Shown here piece by piece: positions 1 to 12,089 of a stretch of 64,000 nt of DNA. The first letter of the stretch is position 1. Every line of letters begins with the position of its first letter. The stretch is taken from the NCBI RefSeq assembly GCF_000764305.2, contig NW_025939693.1:186001-250000 (forward strand). Reading direction: 5' to 3'. A program made the position numbers and the translations under genes. The notes beneath the pieces are model-generated. The model was not told the origin of the DNA, made no database searches, and was given only the letters and a program-made list of their open reading frames with translations. The stretch comes from Hyalella azteca. Its lineage: Eukaryota > Arthropoda > Malacostraca > Amphipoda > Hyalellidae.

Positions 1-1589
1 ACATACAAAAGAGTTCCACATTAACGAATTTTCTAGTAAATTTCGCGTGAATCATTGCACGTTGATCATTAGAAAGACTCTACGATCTTTTATTCATTGG
101 ATTGACCTCAAAACCTACAGCATTTCGAGAAGGATGTGTGTATGAAAAGAAAAGCTGCGTGTTTGACCTCACTTTGGAGATACTAGCTGTTTGTTCGGTG
201 GTAGAGCTGACTTTTCTAGGACTAATTGATAAAAGAGGGACGTCGCATGAAACTAAAGTTGAATTATTATTTTTCTTTGTCCGATGATCATGATTCAAGG
301 TTGATTGGCATGACTAAATAATACGTTGGCTATTTAACTCGTAACGAGAGTTACGAGCCATTCTCTTTTTGAAAGAGAATAGCTGTCATTGACAAGTTCA
401 ACAATTAATAAGCAAACTGTTTCACACAAGCAAAAAGTTTTTCTGTTGAAGCTTTGACTACTGTGTGCAAGATTTAGTGAATGATATTCAAGAGAAAAAG
501 CTCACTATAGCTAGTCAACATATTTTACGGTGTGGGCATTATTTTTATTAAATTTATCCTGCATTATAATGCATCACACATCAGCATGTATCATGAGAGA
601 AATTCTGCAGATTTCACAAATTTCAAAAATCAATATAAAGTGAAATTATGGAATGAATTCAGATACCTGGAGTCTTGTTAAATGGAATGCAATTTGATGC
701 CAGAGCCTCCTTGCCCTGATGCCAGAGTCTCTGTGTCGTGATGCCTCAGTCTCCATATGTATCAAACGCTACAGTCCTGTAATAAGCATTCCCATCTCCC
801 ATGGCACTTACGACCAATTACATCCAAGAAACATTTGACATAGCGCATTTAATAATCATCATTCTAATTTCGAGTCAGAGCTAGAATATTTTCCGTGCTG
901 CTAACCTCCTGCCTATATATACATGTTTGTGGTACACATCACCGCATCAATTAAATTTCGCCTTCTTGAACACGGATGCGGAAATTTTACGCCTGGACTG
1001 TCTAATAAGGAAGATGATCTTCTGTTTGTTGATCATATGATATTCACGTCAGGTTGATGCTGCATTACTGCTATACCCTCGAGGGATTTTCGGGGTAAGG
1101 GCTTTTGCTAACTGGTGAGTGCGTGCAAGCTTACCTGTATAATTGCGCTTTTGCAATGCGCAAGCTCATTGAATTCTTCTGACCAATTTGTGTAAAATGT
1201 TTCCACTGCTACAACACAACATAATATTATTATTTGCTCGCAATACTCGATTTTTGTCTAAAAATCATTGTGCTCTACAACACATTTGTTCTGCGGTGCA
1301 GAGGGTATATGCAATGCAAAATTTTGGAATTTATTGAGAACTCATGAAATTTTTTATCTAAAGATGTTACTTATGGTACATCTTTGAATCGATTACCTCG
1401 TCGGAACTAGATCTGCAGTGGAGAGTAGAAATGCGTAACTTCGTTTAATACAGGCTTAACATGAAAAAAATAAAATACATACATTCTAGAGAAGTTGAAC
1501 AATTAAAAATTAACTAAGAGACGCGAATGTTCCATGTAAGGCCAACTCCTTTTAAGAGATTTCTGAAATTGTTTTTCGCTCATGTATAG
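1..1589. other. AT-rich stretch without recognisable gene
   Basis: No exon, RNA gene or transposon end could be supported. The only structure seen is a short imperfect triplication around 690-755, where the phrase TGATGCC followed by an AGTCTC-like tail recurs about every 24 bp. Confidence 0.5.
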
Positions 1590-2690
1590 GAGGTAGACAA
1601 AATAAGGGAAACACCAGAGAAATACACATAATGTATTTTAGTATGGTGTAGGTTCACCTTTTGCGGCAATTTCAGCCTCAATTCTCCGAGTTATTGATTC
1701 ATACAAATTGACAATTTTTTCCAAATGAATTTCAACACATTTTCTAGTTAAACCTCCCTCCAGCTCTTTTAAGGACGATGGAGGCGGAAATCGACTTCTG
1801 ACTTGCGTCTCTTAAATCGACCATAAATGCTCGATAATATTCAGAACTGCTTATTGTGGTGGCCAAATGAGGTGCTCTACGTCATAAAAATGTTCTTCGT
1901 GCCTTTTTTTAACAATTCCAGCTGCATGGATCGGGGCATTTTCATCTTGAAAGATGGTGTTCCTCTAGGGAAACAGTGCTTGAACCATTGGATGAACTTA
2001 CCCTCCAAAATTCCTAAATTGTCACAGCTATTAATTCTTCCACGAAGAAAAATTATTAGTCATCCGGATTTCTATGAATTTTCACCCCCCCCCCCTGATC
2101 ATCACAGATCCCACGCAATAATTTACAGTTGGGAGGAGGCACTCTCCAAACGGAAACTCGGCCAGATATTGGAAATAAGGTAAACGATGACTCGTCAGAG
2201 AAAATCACAACTTTACACAGCTCGAGGGACCAATTATGGAGGTTTTATAGCGCTCTAAACGCTTTGAAGCATTTGTATTTGAGACAAGAGGTTTTCCAAT
2301 GGCAGCTCCTCCATATAGAACCCAGATCTGTGCAGCTCTCGGCGGACAGTCTTCATGGAAACGGGGCTCTGTAGGTGTCCATTGAGGTATGCAGTAATTT
2401 CAACAGCCGTGGTCTTTCGATTGTCCCTCGCAATTCGATTTAAGTACCGACGGTCTCTCTCTGACAACTTCGAATTTCGGGTCAGACCAGTGCTTTTCCG
2501 AGGACGTTTTTCCATCTCTTTTAAAAGCAAACATTACTTTTGAGACAGTACCTCTAGAAACGTAAAGCATTAGGGAAGTTTCTGTCACACTAACACCTGC
2601 CATACGGGCACCAATAGTTTGGCATCTTTGAAATTCAGAGAGGTTTGCCTTTTATAGGTTACAGATATAGACACAAAATGTAAAAAAATG
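1590..2690 (-). mobile_element. Decayed Tc1/mariner-type transposon (transposase remnants)
   Basis: Read on the minus strand, this block is a broken Tc1-like transposase. The N-terminal part (about 2600-2250) has helix-turn-helix-like text including VSRGTVSKVM and, in a shifted frame, KLSERDRRYLNRIARDN. The C-terminal part (about 1945-1650) reads ENAPIHAAGIVKKRHEE, then LNIIEHLWS, which corresponds to the family's DNAPxH and NPIExLW catalytic-core signatures. It ends close to RRIEAEIAAKGEPTPY, a typical Tc1-like C-terminus. Frames change several times and a stop follows the LW motif, so it cannot encode an active enzyme. Terminal inverted repeats were not clearly found: GGTAGACAAAATAAGGG near 1596 is a candidate left end and the right end is uncertain. 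It is an old, inactive copy. Confidence 0.75.
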
Positions 2691-2784
2691 GTGAAAGGAT
2701 AGAATATCCATAAACAGCAAAAAATTAGACATAAAAATCACGTTTTCATTGTTTATAACATGCTTAATTATAACATCGAAATCT

Positions 2785-3545
2785 TTGTAAGTGTTGCATT
2801 TGTGTTGAAGTGTTGCATAGAGTTGAAGTGTTGCATAGTGTTGAAGTGCTGCATCAGTGTTGAAGTGCTGCATGGTGTTGAAGTGTTGCATCAGTGTTGA
2901 AGTGCTGCATGGTGTTGAAGTATTGCATAGTGTTGAAGTGCTGCATCAGTGTTAAAGTGCTGCATGGTGTTGAAGCGTTGCATAGTGTTGAAGTGTTGCA
3001 TAGTGTTGAAGTGCTGCTTAGTGTTGAAGTGCTGCATAGTGTTGAAGTGTTGCATAGTGTTGAAGTGTTGCATAGTGTTGAAGTGCTGCATAGTGTTGAA
3101 GTGCTGCATAGTGTTGAAGTGTTGCATAGTGTTGAAGTGCTGCTTAGTGTTGAAGTGCTGCATAGTGTTGAAGTGTTGCATAGTGTTGAAGTGCTGCATA
3201 GTGTTGAAGTGCTGCATAGTGTTGAAGTGCTGCATAGTGTTGAAGTGCTGCATAGTGTTAAAGTGCTGCATGGTGTTGAAGTGTTGCATAGTGTTGAAGT
3301 GCTGCATAGTGTTGTTGAAGTGTTGCATAGTGTTGAAGTGCTGCATAGTGTTGAAGTGCTGCATAGTGTTGCAGTGCTGCTTAGTGTTGAAGTGCTGCAT
3401 AGAGTTGTTGAAGTGCTGCTTAGTGTTGAAGTGCTGCATAGTGTTGTTGAAGTGCTGCTTAGTGTTGAAGTGCTGCATAGTGTTGTTGAAGTGTTGAAGT
3501 GTTGCATAGTGTTGAAGTGCTGCATAGTGTTGAAGTGTTGCATTG
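2785..3545. repeat. 18-bp minisatellite, about 40 copies
   Basis: The unit TGTTGAAGTGCTGCATAG (with T/C and A/G/T variants) is repeated head to tail for about 750 bp. Some junctions carry a TGT insertion that gives TGTTGTTGAAG. Because the unit is 18 bp (a multiple of three) and lacks stops in several frames, long open frames exist on both strands (for example MQHFNT repeated on the minus strand). These are composition artefacts, not genes. Confidence 0.95.
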
Positions 3546-3554
3546 CGTTATAAA

Positions 3555-3668
3555 TGATTGGGCAGCTGACCTTCGGCCGTAACCAGTATGCTGACCGGAG
3601 CTTCTGCGGCCTCTGGCTTGTCTAGCCGAGCCAGGGCCATCCGAACCTTTGGTCCAGTCCGGCTAAGA
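3555..3668 (-). other. GC-rich island, possible terminal exon
   Basis: This segment is far more GC-rich than its surroundings. On the minus strand, after a possible acceptor CTTAG near 3665, it reads RTGPKVRMALARLDKPEA and continues through VSILVTAEGQLPNHL to a TAA at about 3553. No family is recognised and no partner exon was found. It could be a terminal exon or part of an unknown transposon. It directly abuts the 18-bp minisatellite. Confidence 0.25.
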
Positions 3669-6375
3669 ATTAATGGGTAGAATATTGTCATTTAATTAAC
3701 ATTCGATAAGATGCGAATAAGCTTGGGAGACAATCCTTGTTTCTTCAAGGCATTGCTATTTGAATCTAAATTCGGCAAATGATTCCAGTTCGTAAAATAC
3801 AATGATTAAAGAATAACCTTGAAAATATTTCACATATAAGTTGGAATATGCATTCAAAATACCACTAAATAATTTATTTTTCACTTTCATTTTGAATGTT
3901 CATATTTTTCTAGTATGTATCATTGAAACGTATAACTTGAAATTTTTAAATAATAGCATTATCTGCAACGGTATAAGAGCCAACTTCATGTAATTTAAAC
4001 AAATCGGATTTCAAGTGTTTGCTCAAGTCGCGGTTAAACCTTAACCTTTCAAGGTGCCCTTAGTAAGAGTTCACAACACTTTCCAACGCACACTTATTTT
4101 TGGTCTCGCCTCAAGCACGAAATTGGGAAACTCCCTCGATCACGCTCAGCCGGTTATGATTTTCGCTGAACTGCGAGAAAGCTCGTATTTCTCACCTGGA
4201 TATGGCTCGGAAATGCCGCCTACAAATCAAACCATGCTCCATGTTATGTCACAAAAACTTTTGGTTAATTTTTAGATGCATAATTTTGAATTCAGGGTTA
4301 GAAATTCCTTAGGAAGCGTCAATACCAAATCTGCCGACACCACGGCGACGTCACTGTGAGATCTGTCCAAGGAGATCCGGATCTGGCAGGGCTTCGCGGA
4401 CATCAGGAATTTCCTGTGAACTTTTGAGAGTGAGAAGTTTGTGAGGAAGTGTGGAATGAGGAGGAGAGGGAAAGACGGGGGAAAAAGGTGAAAAGGGATA
4501 TAATAAAGGAGGGTGAGAGAATTTGAAGGTTGAGATGGAAGAAGGATGAAATTCTCCGGAAGTTTTCATACGGCAGTATATGAGAGATGGCGAGAGATAG
4601 AATAAATACTAAGGTTTAGGGACAGAGAAGTGTGTGCAAAATGCACGAAATATCGCTACTGTATTGTCTCTACAGTAAATATCGAAATAGCAGCCCGGAT
4701 TAAAGTGGGATAGCTCAAAACGAGCAGGCAGATTCGGTTCAAAAGTTGGTAACCACTTTGTCTACAAGTGAGTTTGAACATTTTTTTACGCTTGCAAAAA
4801 CTGAACATGAAGATAGAAAAAGAAACTTTAGTCTTGATATAAAATAGTTGTTTTCAAAGAACGCGGCACGCTGACAATTATTTCTTTCTTTACGATTTTC
4901 ATACGTAAAATTTTGCGTAACATGACGTTCTGCAGATTTGTTAATGCATCGCTCCTTAAATTCTATGTATATATGCCAATTACCTGCACTTGCTCCGCAT
5001 TTTATTAAGACGATTTGCATGCCCGTTCACTCAGTTTTTGAGCTGCATGCTGCTGAACTGCGCGTACAGAAGTTGGTAACCTTGGCAGAGCTGCATTTTA
5101 GGAAGGCTGTTTAATCCTTCAGTGCCGTTGTGTTGATGTGTGAAATACTACAGGATTTGCCATCCTCACAAGTAAGTCCTTGACCACGAGCGTAGGCGGT
5201 AGCTGGGAGCTTAACTTGCGTCTCGCGTGCTGGCGTCAAAATTGTTGGGTCGAACTCCCCTACTTTTTTTGTCTTTTTCGGAAGTTTTTTTGGCTGATAC
5301 TAAATTATAAGCTATGGTGCTGTACGAGCGTTGATGCATATGGGCAAAAAACAGAAAGGCAATTGGCACCTTATGCGTTTGATTGTTTATTTGTAAAAAA
5401 AAATACAGCCGTGTCATGAAGCGTCTCCCATATGATATGCTTTTTTTCGGCAAATAAATTAAAAAAATATATAAATCCACCGCCATTTGTTATAAGTTAT
5501 GGATGCACGAAAATTTTTTACTTAAATTTAAAAATATATAATGGCAATCTGCATAAGGATTATTGCTTTATCTGCGAATTTTAATCGTATTTCATAAAAA
5601 ATATATATAGGCTCATCCTAGACGGTTTTAATCGAACTCAGAATCTCACCCAACAAGTTTCTGGTCACGCAATGTACCTAATACACAAGATTATTATATT
5701 AACAATGATTGCATACATTTTCTGCTGACGATGTCGAGGTCGCGGATAAGTAATGCTCGGTGATTTTTTTTCACGGCGCTATGACAAACATAGGATGTGA
5801 TTGTTGTGTCAGGTATGACGAGCATATCGTGCAATGCAAGTACGACGCAAAGACTTATGATTTTCAGTAAAAATCTCCTGGAAAATTACAAGCGAACGCC
5901 ATATCCGGTGTAAATATTTTTATTCAACAGCCAATAGCTGAAAACGGTTATAATTTGCGCGAAGGAAGTTTTAATGTATTTAGAGAAATAATTTGTTAAT
6001 TGTCTTTTTAATTACTGGAATCATTTTGAAATTATGGATTATTAAAGAAATTATTGTAATATTTTCTGGAGGCCCGACTAGATAGAGCGGTCTACAAAGC
6101 GTAAATAAATTTTAATAAATTTGGATTAACTGCTGCACTAATATGCATCATTTAAAATATTAAAAATATACCTTCTCTTAGAAAATTTAATTCTACAGAA
6201 AATAATTAATGAGAGGATGCTATATTTTTTCGCATTCAGATTTCCTCCTATTATATATAGTAGATAATCCTTGCTTGCAATCCTAGTGAAGTTACATATT
6301 CGACTCCAAGATATATTCGGTGCAAGAATATTCAATTCTTAACAAAGATAGATTGCAAGCACAGAGATGCATCTA
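3669..6375. other. Intergenic, AT-rich, with a polypurine tract
   Basis: No gene recognised. From about 4425 to 4560 the plus strand is strongly purine-biased (runs of GAGGA, GGAAAGACGGGGGAAAAAGG). The remainder is unremarkable AT-rich sequence. Confidence 0.5.
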
Positions 6376-6394
6376 TGACAACAGTGATAAATCT

Positions 6395-6612
6395 GCAAGC
6401 ACTATGCTGCATCTGTAAGCACTATGCTGCATCTGTAAGCACAATGCTGCATCTGCAAGCACAACGCTGCATCTGTAAGCACAATGCTGCATCTTTAAGC
6501 ACAATGCTGCATCTGTAAGCACTATGCTGCAAAAGCACAATGCTGCATCTGTAAGCACAATGCTGCATCTGCAAGCACAATGCTGCATCTGTAAGCACTA
6601 TGCTGCATCTGT
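6395..6612. repeat. 20-bp minisatellite, about 11 copies
   Basis: The unit AGCACAATGCTGCATCTGTA repeats every 20 bp, alternating between AGCACAATGC and AGCACTATGC and between CTGTA and CTGCA. One unit near 6530 is shortened (GCTGCAAAAGCAC). Open frames across it follow from the repeat and are not coding. Confidence 0.95.
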
Positions 6613-9600
6613 TCGTGCCGTTACAAGCAAATTAATTATGGGCGCGCAAAACATCCTACAAGTTTTTCTCATCCTTCTTAAAAGTGTCCTAACAATGACT
6701 ATTTGGTAATAATAACATATCAGCCATCAACACCACAAGTTCCTTACGTAAACAAACAAAAAATAGCTATTATATTGCGTGACATGCAAGCTTGCTACTT
6801 CCTCATAAAAAAACATGGCTCGTTGTATCGTCTTCATTATCCACACACACAGCTTACTGCGGCGGACGGCGATGTCAGTATACCGCTTTAGTCTATAGTT
6901 GAGTGGTGGATAGCGCTAAAAAGGAGGTGAGCAAGCAGTCACTCGCGACCAAACAATCGAAGTTCAATTATTGACATTACCAACAGGCCTTAAATGATTT
7001 TTCGTTACATGGCGTACCGAATTTTGCAGCTAATTGGTTTCATTACAATAATAGTAAATTATTATCATATCTATTTACAAAGATGAATACAGTTTTGTTC
7101 GTTATTAACTTAAAAAAGGTATCGTGATTGTATATCTCATAATTACCTATTTTTTCACCATATTCAATGATGACTTGTGAGATGAGGGATCCTTTAATCC
7201 CCATGCTTGATCCAGAACTACTGACTAAACATATTGACACGATCGTATTTAAGTGTCAGCTCCCAGGCGTTCGTGTTGTAACGAAACAATAATTTACAGA
7301 TTTAAGGCGGAAATTTTTGCTGCCTAAGTTCTATCAAAGAACTCAGGCATGCACCATTCAAGGCAATGTCAACTTGGCTTGCGCAATTTAAAATTCATTG
7401 CTTGCGCGTCGAGTCAAGATTCCAATCGCATTGAATTTCATCAAAGGACTTGTATCATCTCCATTGACTATTCATGGCAAATCTTCAATCGCGAGTAAAA
7501 CTTCGTTAATTTAAACTTCTTTAATGTAGATACACTAAAAAAATAGTTGCGGTTCTATGTAACATGGTGGCAATTTTTTAATATATCATTTTATATGCAC
7601 AATGAATATAAATTAATTCACATTTAATCGCTTTAAACTTCATTTTCCGGGCTACATGCAGTGCTTATACCATCTGGCATCTGAAGTTGAATCCACGTTG
7701 CAATTAAGCGTTCAAACGTTGAATTTACACCGATTAAGCATTTAAACGTTGAATTTACATCCATCAAACGTCATTTCAACTTATAATGTTATTTGTAAAG
7801 TGGGATTGAGTGTTTATTTGGACCTACCGCGTCTTTATACTATCCTGTGACTGTGGTGTGGTAAGATGGGCCTTCCCGCGTGCCATCTCGACGTGACCAA
7901 ATCCCGGGAGTTTTATATTCCAGAGATCACCACACTTCAGAGATCCAGTTATACTTCCGGGAGAGGAAAATTCCCTAGAAATATTCTCTAGAAAATTCCC
8001 AAGACATATATGTGCCCAATCATGGCCGACATAACATTCCACAAGTCATGAATATTTGTCCCATATGCTTAGTTTATTAATGAAGTTAATTTAGACAATT
8101 TCCTTGCCTTGAATTTTTAGCGTAAAAAATACAGAAATGAAAATGTTACGAAAAAACTTGCCTCGGCATGTCGGAAAATACTAGAATGTGCGTAAAAGAA
8201 TTTTAACGTAAACTGCCACGGATATAGAACTAATAAAGTATAGCTAAACAAAGTTGATTGACAAAATATTATTGGTTGAGCATAGGAGAATCTTGCAATA
8301 ATTAGTCATCGTTGACTACAAGATTATTTTCTCATGAGATTGATTGCATCTGAATTTATTTAAATTTAGAAGCTTAAAAACTTCTTAATCTTCACATACG
8401 ATGTTACAACAAATGTATTTTAATGTATGAGATAATTATCACATTGAATTTACTGAAGAAATATAACAAAACGTCACACTCAACAAATCTTTTCAGTGTA
8501 TTTAACACGTTCAAAGTTATAATGCTTGGTGACCACTAACGTGAAGAGTTCATCTGATACGCCATGCCTAAGAATGTCTCCCACGCATCGCTGTCGCACC
8601 GCGCTATAAATGAACGCAATAAAGATTTCCCCACCGCACTACCGGATTCATGAATAACGAATACTAGACACATTAAACTGGATTTAAAAAAATCTTTCTG
8701 AATATACCATTTAATAGTTATTAAATAAATTTGTGCTTACCATTCTAGACTGAAATAGTGTAAGTAAAATTGAAAGCGATTCACGCTTTGTTTTCAAACT
8801 GTACACACTTATCATGCGTGTCATAATGAGGAACAAAATAACCAAATTGTACATGTCGGGCGAGATTTTTGTGCGATTGATTTATGGAGCCAGCAGGCTT
8901 TAGACGTGTGGCAATTTTATACTTAATAAGTAATATTTAGATGAGTATTTAAATACCCATCTAGAGTAATATTTAGATGGGTATTTAAAATATTGATTAT
9001 ATTTACTTATGAATCAAGCGCAAATTTGAAAAAAAACTTTTAGATGCTCATAAAAAAAACATTACAATAATATTGTATTAAAAGAAATTCAATGCAATAA
9101 AAGACATTCAATTGTTCGTACTTAAGAGTATTTAAAGTCCCTCGATTCACCTTTGACTTTACCGAGACAGAGGCTGCATTAGCTACACGTATTGAAGAAA
9201 TGAATCTCCTGAATTCCTGTATTAGATTTTTCCAATAAATCGAACATTTTAATTCAAGCTTTATGGCGTAAAACATTTACACCGCTTAAAGTTGATTGCA
9301 TTCTCTTCTAGTTTCTGTTTTCTCAATATTGATGCTGAATATTTATGATATAATGAAGGTAAAATTAAGATGTTAATACAAGTTACGTTGAAAGTGTATA
9401 ATCAACTGGATCGAAGTAATCAAAGAATCACTGTTCCATTAGATCAAATTGAGACGGTGTCTAGACTTGCTTTTAATAAAATATTTAACTCACTTCTGTA
9501 GTTAAGTATAGGGGATGCGTAAAGTTTGTTTATGACGTTATTCACGCAGGCTAGTTACATCGTGCGCACCAGTACAGAGGTCAAGACAAGAGGCAGGTAA

Positions 9601-11745
9601 AGCGTCCTGGCAACGGGACGATAATTAAACACCGTACATCACTGAACTCGGCAGCGATGCTCACCCTTAAGACGCTTCTCTTGCGAGTACGAAACTTGCA
9701 GGCGCTGAGAATATCTTTAAGATCTTAAGGTTATTACGAGCGGCATGCTCAACCCAAAGACGAGATTTTTGATGAACGAGTTTCTATCTTAGCAGTGCAT
9801 TGATTATCTTTATTTTCAAATTATTACGAATCTTCACAATCTAGCAGGGGCACATGCAGTTGAATGAAATCCAGAAACAGATACGCGATTTTGTTTGTTT
9901 GGCAATTCACTCTCACAAGTTCGTCATCGTATCAATTCGATCGAGGTTTTGGTACCAGGGAGAATTAATCGCATAATTATGTCCCTGGACCATTAACCCG
10001 GATATTTTATACCGTTATTACTAATAGCGAGCTATGATTAATCAGTTTCAGGGGCAATTACAGAACACGTTTAAGTCATAGGAAGGTAGAATTTCCGTTG
10101 TTGAAGATTCCTTTAGAGTGATGAGCAAGAAATAGTTTCAGAAGCAAGGCCATAAGCGGCAAAACAAGTTAATGAGTATAATTAAGTCACGTTGACTGCA
10201 AAAATTTAAATTTATCCTCTCACATCATGCCTGGGTTTTCCACGTCTTTGTAGCCGCTCCATACATAATGATTTAATTGATATGCAACTGGCAATGTTAC
10301 CGTAGAATTTATGGACCTAAAAATACCGAATATAATTTTGGAGGTCATTTGATATCGAGTGTAAACAATTAGCGATTATCGATTAAAATGCTTGTTTGGT
10401 CATTCCGAGGAGATTCAGTGATAAACATTTCATGGAATGTAGTAATTTGATCCTACATGAATCATCAAAATCGCGTGGCGTCGATTCTAACGAATTTTTA
10501 TGTTGGATTACTTCCCACTGAGCAGTGCATGTGTCTGATTTATGAGATATTTCAGTGATTATCTTGGTAGTACGCAGCATTAGGAGACGGAGCCGTCCCT
10601 CGGTCAGGTTTACAGACAAAAAATTTCTATCATGAATCTTCTTAGTTATTTTTTTATATTATATAAATTATTGTGCAGATTATCATATTTTACTCGGAGG
10701 AATCCTGCCAGAAAATTCTTATTTTAATATTATTATGCTGATCATCACGCAATAACGGAGAAAACCTTGGCTAAAATAAGACTTTCGTGAGTCACCGTAA
10801 GTTGATTTTTTCTCTCTATCATTGCGATTAATAAAAAAATATCACCGTAAGAAATAAAATCCAGTAAATGTACTCTCCTTGAAATGGCTGTGTCTCATGG
10901 AGGCCAAACATCTTTTTTTGTAAAAATCAAGCATACAAACCCGTGTTTGCCGATGAGATTTAAATTTCATTAGGAAGCGCGTCTTGCTTCGCTCGCGAAA
11001 GAAACTCGTCTTTGCATTGCAACGTCGAGGCTGCGCACGAGAATTAGTTATCATTGAGCGAGCTTAAAGCACGTGATGGAAAGGACAATACTGATGACTT
11101 CCTGTGTGTCATGAGACATCCTGATCGTGAGTCAGCAACTTTCTGGTCATGGCAGGAGCGCTTTCTGTCGTAGCATATCCTCATCCGCAGAGAAGAGGTC
11201 GCGGGCGTAAAAAATCTGCCTCATAACTCTGTTTGGCTTCAGAACCTGATTGAGTAACATAAGTTGAAACAATTTTTGTCCAACGTATCTTGAACTAGAA
11301 TTTTATATTCTTGTCGTTAATCTTAGATTTTAGTTATTGGCTAGTCAAATTATTTAAGAGTTAATTTTGGTATTAGCTATACAGAGTCACTCAACCTATT
11401 TTTATTTGTTAAAGTTGAGTTCTTCACTCTCTGCCTCAGTGCATTAGTGAGTCTTTTTGTCCAATAATATAATAGGCGAACATTTTTTCATTCGATTTTT
11501 CGGAAAGGCGGGACAATTTTTATTATTAGTCATTTGAATAACTGTTCTAATTGTGGTGTTATTGTTTAAAAAATGAGTGAGAAAATACGAAAGAGTCTTC
11601 CTTTTTATTTCTTACCTCGCTAATTTACCAGTACATAAATAAAAAATGTCACTTTCCAAGCTAAAAAAACTTGCTTTGCAATCAAAATTTCGGTTTTTAG
11701 TTCGAAGAAAATTACCATGATAGTTCATCTCTATCGAGTAACACC
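6613..11745. other. Intergenic, no recognisable gene
   Basis: Five kilobases of AT-rich sequence without a supportable exon. One near-perfect palindrome (TAGATG-x-GTATTTAAATAC-x-CATCTA) lies at about 8937-8962, beside a second copy of the half-site. Nothing else was found. Confidence 0.5.
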
Positions 11746-11754
11746 GGTCAAAGA

Positions 11755-11826
11755 TATAAATAGTTAACGCAAGTTACTCTTATTTGAGGTTATCCCAATT
11801 GGTAAAACTGAAGATGTCTCGTAAGT
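11755..11826 (+). promoter_or_regulatory. Candidate TATA box and first exon with splice donor
   Basis: TATAAATAG at 11755-11763 is followed about 50 bp downstream by an ATG (11814) and, seven bases later, by a consensus donor GTAAGT (11821-11826). This layout, a TATA box with a first exon coding only two or three residues, is common in arthropod cuticle and secreted-protein genes. Joining to the exon at 14098 through its AG at 14095-14096 gives an immediate stop (M-S-R-stop). So this is either a non-coding leader for that gene or the start of another small gene. Confidence 0.4.
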
Positions 11827-11879
11827 ACCAAAGATAGAATAGGAACGACATGCAGTTATGCGCGCATGCAGCAGACTCA

Positions 11880-12075
11880 CCAACGCTAGTCTACACGCAG
11901 GCAGAGGCTACCCGCCTGCAACGGGTCCAGGTAAGGCGACCTCGCCTGGGCAGGCCTGGGGATAAAACCCGCGCAGCGTGTCAAGCCTCGTTACTGCTCC
12001 AGCGACTGCCGCGGCGCCTGCAACGCTCGATAGGTGGGTGTCCCATCCTACACAGGTGCTTCTTCGCTGATAGTT
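11880..12075 (+). other. GC-rich island, possible small exon(s)
   Basis: A GC-rich block sits just downstream of the candidate first exon. An acceptor ending CGCAG at 11900 would join ATG-TCT-C in frame to give MSRRGYPPATGPG, with a GTAAGG donor at 11932. An alternative acceptor GGGCAG near 11951 would give a short Cys-containing tail reading RYCSSDCRGACNAR before a TAG. Neither can be extended to a confident gene model. The open frames on both strands partly reflect low stop density in GC-rich DNA. Confidence 0.2.
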
Positions 12076-12089
12076 GTTTGTAGAACACG

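Noticed and set aside
2854..3553. Long open frames on both strands (MQHFNT, VLKCCI and SVEVLH repeats)
   Set aside because: They follow directly from an 18-bp tandem repeat without stop triplets. There is no start context, conserved domain or splice support.
6395..6612. Possible CRISPR-like array (20-bp repeats)
   Set aside because: The units are head to tail without unique spacers, in an animal genome. It is a minisatellite.
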